Origin: Spirogloea muscicola
Lineage: Eukaryota > Streptophyta > Zygnematophyceae > Spirogloeales > Spirogloeaceae
Assembly (NCBI GenBank): GCA_009602725.1
Contig: WELB01000076.1
Span: forward strand, 64,725 to 104,060
Direction of reading: 5' to 3'
DNA: 39,336 nucleotides
A program made the position numbers and the translations under genes. Positions 35,109 through 39,336 of this stretch are shown here, in pieces (position 1 is the stretch's first letter; each line of letters starts with the position of its first letter). The notes below the pieces were generated by a model. The model was not told the origin of the DNA, ran no database searches, and saw nothing but the letters and a program-made list of their open reading frames with translations.

Positions 35109-36323
35109 CTCTCAGCTTGTACGTATAGGGGCAATGCAATGCTCTCATTATTCCTCCATTCGTAGTCTCTAGGCAGAAATTTGTTCACATCTGCAATCAA
35201 ACACTACTTTGGGATGCACTGTCCCCCTTTCCACTTTCGCCTTGCAGCCTGCCTTGTTTGAGCAGGGGACGCGGCTGAAAGCTTACGGGCGGTGCTGAGC
35301 TCAGAGGAAGGACGTTATGTACCTCTCTTGATGTCATCCTGATCTCGAACACCTTCACTGTGTCGCTTTACATGTAGGTGGTGGTTGTAGTAGACAGCAA
35401 GGACAAGCATGCCGCCTGCTCGCCTCCAATTCCACCACCTGGCTTATGCAGGGATGAGTTTGATGTAGTCGAATGACATAAATTGAAGCAGAATGTGCTT
35501 TCTGCAGTCGGTGTGTATGCCATATATGAGGTATTCTGTTCATTTGGTAGCCACTTGATGCCGAGATAGATTCGCTTGGTGACCGTGTGAATGGTATACG
35601 ATCTCTCTCAGAGATCTTGCCTCACATACATGACACAATGGGAGGGCACTTCAAAGAACAGCGTCATATGCAAGTTGCTACTTAAAAACATTGCCACAGT
35701 AAGGAGTGCTCTAGACGCAGTAAACGTTGTACAACCCGAAAACTCCGTTACTAAAGTGGGCAACTAACAATCTGAAGAGTGCCAGTGCCAAGCTTGTCCC
35801 GAGCTTCTGTTTCTTAAGCTTTTGAACGAACTGACCTACACTTGGTAATAAGAGCACACCTACCACTGTCTGCGATTAGGTTGCGTAAAAATTGATAGAC
35901 ATGATGCAACACACCTTATTATATTACATAGAGTAAGAGGAAAGTCGTCCCTGGGAGTCAGAGATATGTGCATTTCGATCTAAATGAATTTGTTGGTGAC
36001 ATTCCCTGAGAACTGGGAGTTTCTTCTTATGAACTGGCCTGCCAAGCTGACTGTTTGAGGAAAAATGAAAAGAAAAGTACGAGCCATACGCAAGTAAACT
36101 TCACGGGCCTGTTTGTGAGCCTGGTCTGCAATTGAAAATATTGGAGACAGGGCACAGAGGCATTCAAGCTTTTGTAGACCGGAAGATGAAAGCAAAATCC
36201 AGACCGGAATTACCGGAAGCAATAAGCTAGATCTCTAGTCTTCAAAGTCAAATTTCAGAGAAGGTCAGCAATGGGTATGGACTCAGGCTGGCCAAGGAGC
36301 GGTACTGATCAAGAACAACATTC
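35109..36323. other. Convergent 3' intergenic region
   Basis: This separates the stops of TELO2 (plus) and the conserved unknown gene (minus). No exon could be supported. TTACA (minus-strand TGTAA) at 35924-35928 is a possible polyadenylation signal for the minus-strand gene, about 400 bp past its stop. Confidence 0.4.
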
Positions 36324-39300
36324 TCATCGTTGAATGTTATGGCAAGCTCGGCGGCCAAAGGGCCACAGAATGGTCCGCTGCATACACTGGTAGACCTGCT
36401 CAAGCATGCCCACGAAGAAGTTCATGAAGGAGCCTGGCCAGTAGTAAGGATGCAGGAGCCTGAAGCCCAAGCTGATCACGTGACGGAACCGCCGGCCCAC
36501 CTGCGGTACGCAATGTACCAGTTGCAATAAGGTGAGGAGCACAGTAAATGTATCTCTGTTGGACTCTCTACTTAATTACATGTGTAGGGCCTGCATCAAC
36601 ATTTGCTGTAGCCGCCTCTTGCTACAGATTGATGACAGGATGCTTCACGATGATCTCATAGTCTGCAAGTTGTGAGATGGATGCTGTTGGTGGTTAAGCT
36701 GGGATAAGGCCCCTGTTAGTTCCTTCCAGACAACGTACTGGGTATAAGGTGTCAAGGGTTGCCCAAGCTGCATGTCGGACTGGTCGAGTAGGAAATAGAG
36801 GACCGCCAGGCGAGGTTAACATATACAGGGCAGACTGCAGCCGTATACTTGTTGTTGTTCTTAATTCCACACCTGCCACAAGAGATCATGCACGGTCGAT
36901 ACTAGCACAATGTGAGGTTGCCTCTTGCGCTTAGTGCTCTGACTTATCAAGTATGCATGAGGTAACAACATGCTCAGTGAGCGTCACGGTCTTCTACCTT
37001 TCAAAGCTTGCGTTTTCTGAAGGTACATCAACAGCACAGGCTCCACCCTTATTTTTTGCAACTGCTACATACGACTCAGTCCTGGTCAAGGAGCGGATAA
37101 GGATCACAGTGCACTTGTGATGCATAATTGTGTCAGTACCTTCACCGAGGTGCTTAGCAAAACTCTTCAAGACCACATACTACAGAAGTCTAAGGAATCT
37201 TATTAGCTAGCTGTACAGTGTAGAATGAAAATGAAGGGGGCGTACTTGATTCGTGATCTCTGTGACAAAAATATCCGACGGTCCCCCCAAGTAAGCTGAG
37301 CTCAGAGAAGGCGGGAATCGGGACAAGAGATAGTCCAGAGCATCCGCTGCACTAGCCATTGAGTACAAAAGATGACCTTGTAAGCAAGAAGCTGGCACTG
37401 GTGGGGTTCGATGGGAGGTCACAATAAGCTTATACACACTCGCCACGTCGGCAACTACTTCAGGTTGTGTTCTTTGCAACATCCAAGGCAACGACTTTGA
37501 TTGAGCAAAACCAGCTGGCCTGCAAAATATGCAGCTGTAACTGGAAGCCTTACACACCTGGCTTGTAGAAGAAGAAGAAACGACACACCAGTGCTGCAAT
37601 ATCACGTCGAGCCTGTACAGTCAGCCAAGACCTGTGCAGATGGTGAGGCCTGACTGCAGAAGCTCAATGCAAGAGGCAACATACAGACTGCACAGTGCAT
37701 GAGACAGCCAAACCAAAGCCCATACTTGCTCGCTGCTTCTTGTGACACCATTTTGCCCAAAGTGTAACCTGTACACGGTAGTAGTTGCTGCACTTTTGCG
37801 TACCTGCATTGACACCTTCGAGAAGCGGGATGCTGTGAGCACCACCTCCATGAGGATGTACTGCATGTGCATACACGTATAATGGTCAAGAGACACCATC
37901 TTCACACAAGCCCTCAGGCAAGCTGTTAAGCTAACTATCAGAGGCACAAATAATATGAAGAAGATGCAGACGGCAACTCTTCAGTCCTCAGCCTCAGACA
38001 TGCATACTGAGTTGCTAGCTTGATACATTCCAGTGTATCAAGGCTTGCAGGAGGAATATGGGACCTCATAAAGAGGTTTGAAAATGTAGACATTGCTCTG
38101 CAAGTCAATCCTGACAACACAACCAAAAGGGATTGGCGGTAAGTTACTCTTAGGTAGCAGTTATTACTCATGTACATGTCCCAGAGGGCTTATGCACACC
38201 CAGAGTGGCTCCGTTATGTTGACTTCTTAACAGGACAAACTCAGACTGCTACTTTTTCCCTTGGCAGATATATGCACTGTACCAGAGGAGCTCATTGGTG
38301 CCATTTATCAGAGCTCTGGAGTAGCGCTGTATCTCTTGGGGGTGCTCAGCGGGTGCATCAAAGAGCTGCATCAGAAGCAGGTATCACATCAGAGTGCAAT
38401 CTTGGGAAATCCTCGCAGACTACAAGGGCACTGGTCAGCACAAGCACTTCAATCTGAAGCCTTGTGCATCAGACCAGCTACAGTCCTGCATGCTCACCCA
38501 CTGATGCAGGAGCAGCGCGAAAATCTGCGAGGTGAATGACTGGCTCCAGAGGCTTGGGAACAGTGGCAGGAGCGCCTTTGCATCCTCGGGCTTCTGAGCA
38601 TAGTGCTCCGCCAGGACTTGGTAGAAGCACAACGAGCTGCACTTCTCACTCACGGAGTGCTCAGCCTGCTCTTCCTCAGGGTAGAGAAGCGCTGGATTTG
38701 TGTACAGGAAAGGAAGGGGTTAACTTCACAGCACCTTCTCATGTTCTGATTACTGTGCTAACCAGCTGCACTGTCATAAGCACTCAACCCTTGGTGTGTA
38801 CGTGCTTGTGCTGGTTACTAGGTCGTACATGTTTCCAGACTGCTAGGCACGAAACAGTGAAAGTCTGGTGAATATGCAGCACTATTACTAGACACCAAAT
38901 GGTGAGAGTCTAGTGATTTTGCAGTACTGCAGCTGTGCCCTCAGTGTCAGTCATCCGGTGACCAAAGCCTGCCATCAGAGCCACCGGTGGCCTTGGAGAT
39001 TCGCCAACGAACCTCGTGCGCGCGTGTCCACCTCCAAAGCAACGTCTTTGAAGAGCTGCCGAAGGAGCTCTCCCTTCTGCCTGACCACAGGATCGGCAGC
39101 CTGGCGATCGCAGGTGTAGAGAGGCGCCGTCAGGCGCCGCTCGCTCGCTCGCGCCTGCGGAGCTCTGTTCCAAGCTCGGGTAGGACGCGCAGGCGCGCCG
39201 CTCTCACCTCCTTCAGCTTGCGAAAGACCTCCTCGCTCAGCTTGGTGCGGAAGGCCGACGGCGGCAGCGGCGCGGCCGCGTGCAGCTGCGGGCGCGGCGA

Positions 39301-39336
39301 TGGCGGCCGCCGCCGCCGCACCAGCACCACGCGGCC
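36324..39336 (-). CDS. Conserved plant/algal protein of unknown function, 5' partial
   Basis: Eleven minus-strand exons close in phase: 39336-39208 (open at the window edge), 39100-39013, 38691-38498, 38365-38283, 38110-38065, 37860-37804, 37612-37558, 37346-37246, 37179-37140, 36872-36739 and 36500-36324 (stop TGA); about 334 residues are visible. Motifs in order: LSEEVFRKLKEAADPVVRQK, ELLRQLFKDVALEVD, SLCFYQVLAEHYAQKPEDA, LWSQSFTSQIFALLLHQWLF, LLWIDLQSNVYIFKPLYE, RRDIAALVCRFFFFY, YLGGPSDIFVTEITNQ, GVELRTTTSIRLQSALYM, LTSPGGPLFPTRPVRHAAW, and GRRFRHVISLGFRLLHPYYW. I recognise this order of motifs from an uncharacterised, single-domain land-plant protein family; I know no assigned function. 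The Arg-rich N-terminal stretch (VRRRRPPSPRPQL) could be part of an organelle targeting sequence, but the start is outside the window. Helical, with amphipathic and hydrophobic segments near the C-terminus (FRLLHPYYWPGSFMNFFVGM) that might touch membranes. Confidence 0.85.

Overview
This is intron-rich nuclear DNA from a photosynthetic eukaryote, most likely a green alga (Chlorophyta, perhaps a Chlorella-like trebouxiophyte). The evidence is a CURT1 thylakoid-curvature gene with a plastid transit peptide, several proteins whose closest recognisable relatives are land-plant families, GC-rich exons with GT-AG introns of roughly 60-420 bp, and GCC trinucleotide runs just upstream of start codons. 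There are no operons, ribosome-binding sites, rRNA, tRNA or CRISPR. Genes were rebuilt by chaining exons whose splice sites and reading phases agree; long single ORFs here are mostly misleading.

Layout, left to right: (1) the 3' part of a LAG1-type ceramide synthase (+, from the window edge to 1713); (2) a 13-exon gene for a roughly 1,470-residue coiled-coil protein (-, 9261 to 2393) with a 24-residue N-terminal repeat; (3) a cluster of dispersed and inverted repeats (about 9700-11067), including a 617-bp element with about 127-bp terminal inverted repeats; (4) a complete 523-residue sodium:solute symporter family transporter (+, 11464-14379); (5) a protein-kinase-like gene (-, 19121 to 15712) of a plant/algal family whose catalytic motifs look degenerate; (6) an 813-bp N gap holding the 5' ends of genes 5 and 7; (7) a low-complexity protein with an eIF4B-type motif (+, 19935-22149); (8) a small putative membrane-protein fragment (-, 23669 to 23304) beside a GA microsatellite and an assembly break; (9) CURT1 (+, 26166-27741); (10) a second copy of the dispersed repeat (28785-29070) and a near-perfect about 50-bp hairpin (29292-29416); (11) a TELO2/TEL2 gene (+, about 29533-35108) with an apparent 1-nt frameshift; (12) a conserved plant/algal protein of unknown function (-, from the right edge to 36324).

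Genes mostly alternate in strand, giving divergent and convergent pairs with only CURT1 and TELO2 in tandem. They do not form one pathway: lipid synthesis, solute transport, signalling, translation, thylakoid shape and PIKK stability are all represented. The least characterised items are the degenerate kinase, the repeat-headed coiled-coil protein, the conserved unknown gene at the right edge, and the hairpin and inverted-repeat DNA.
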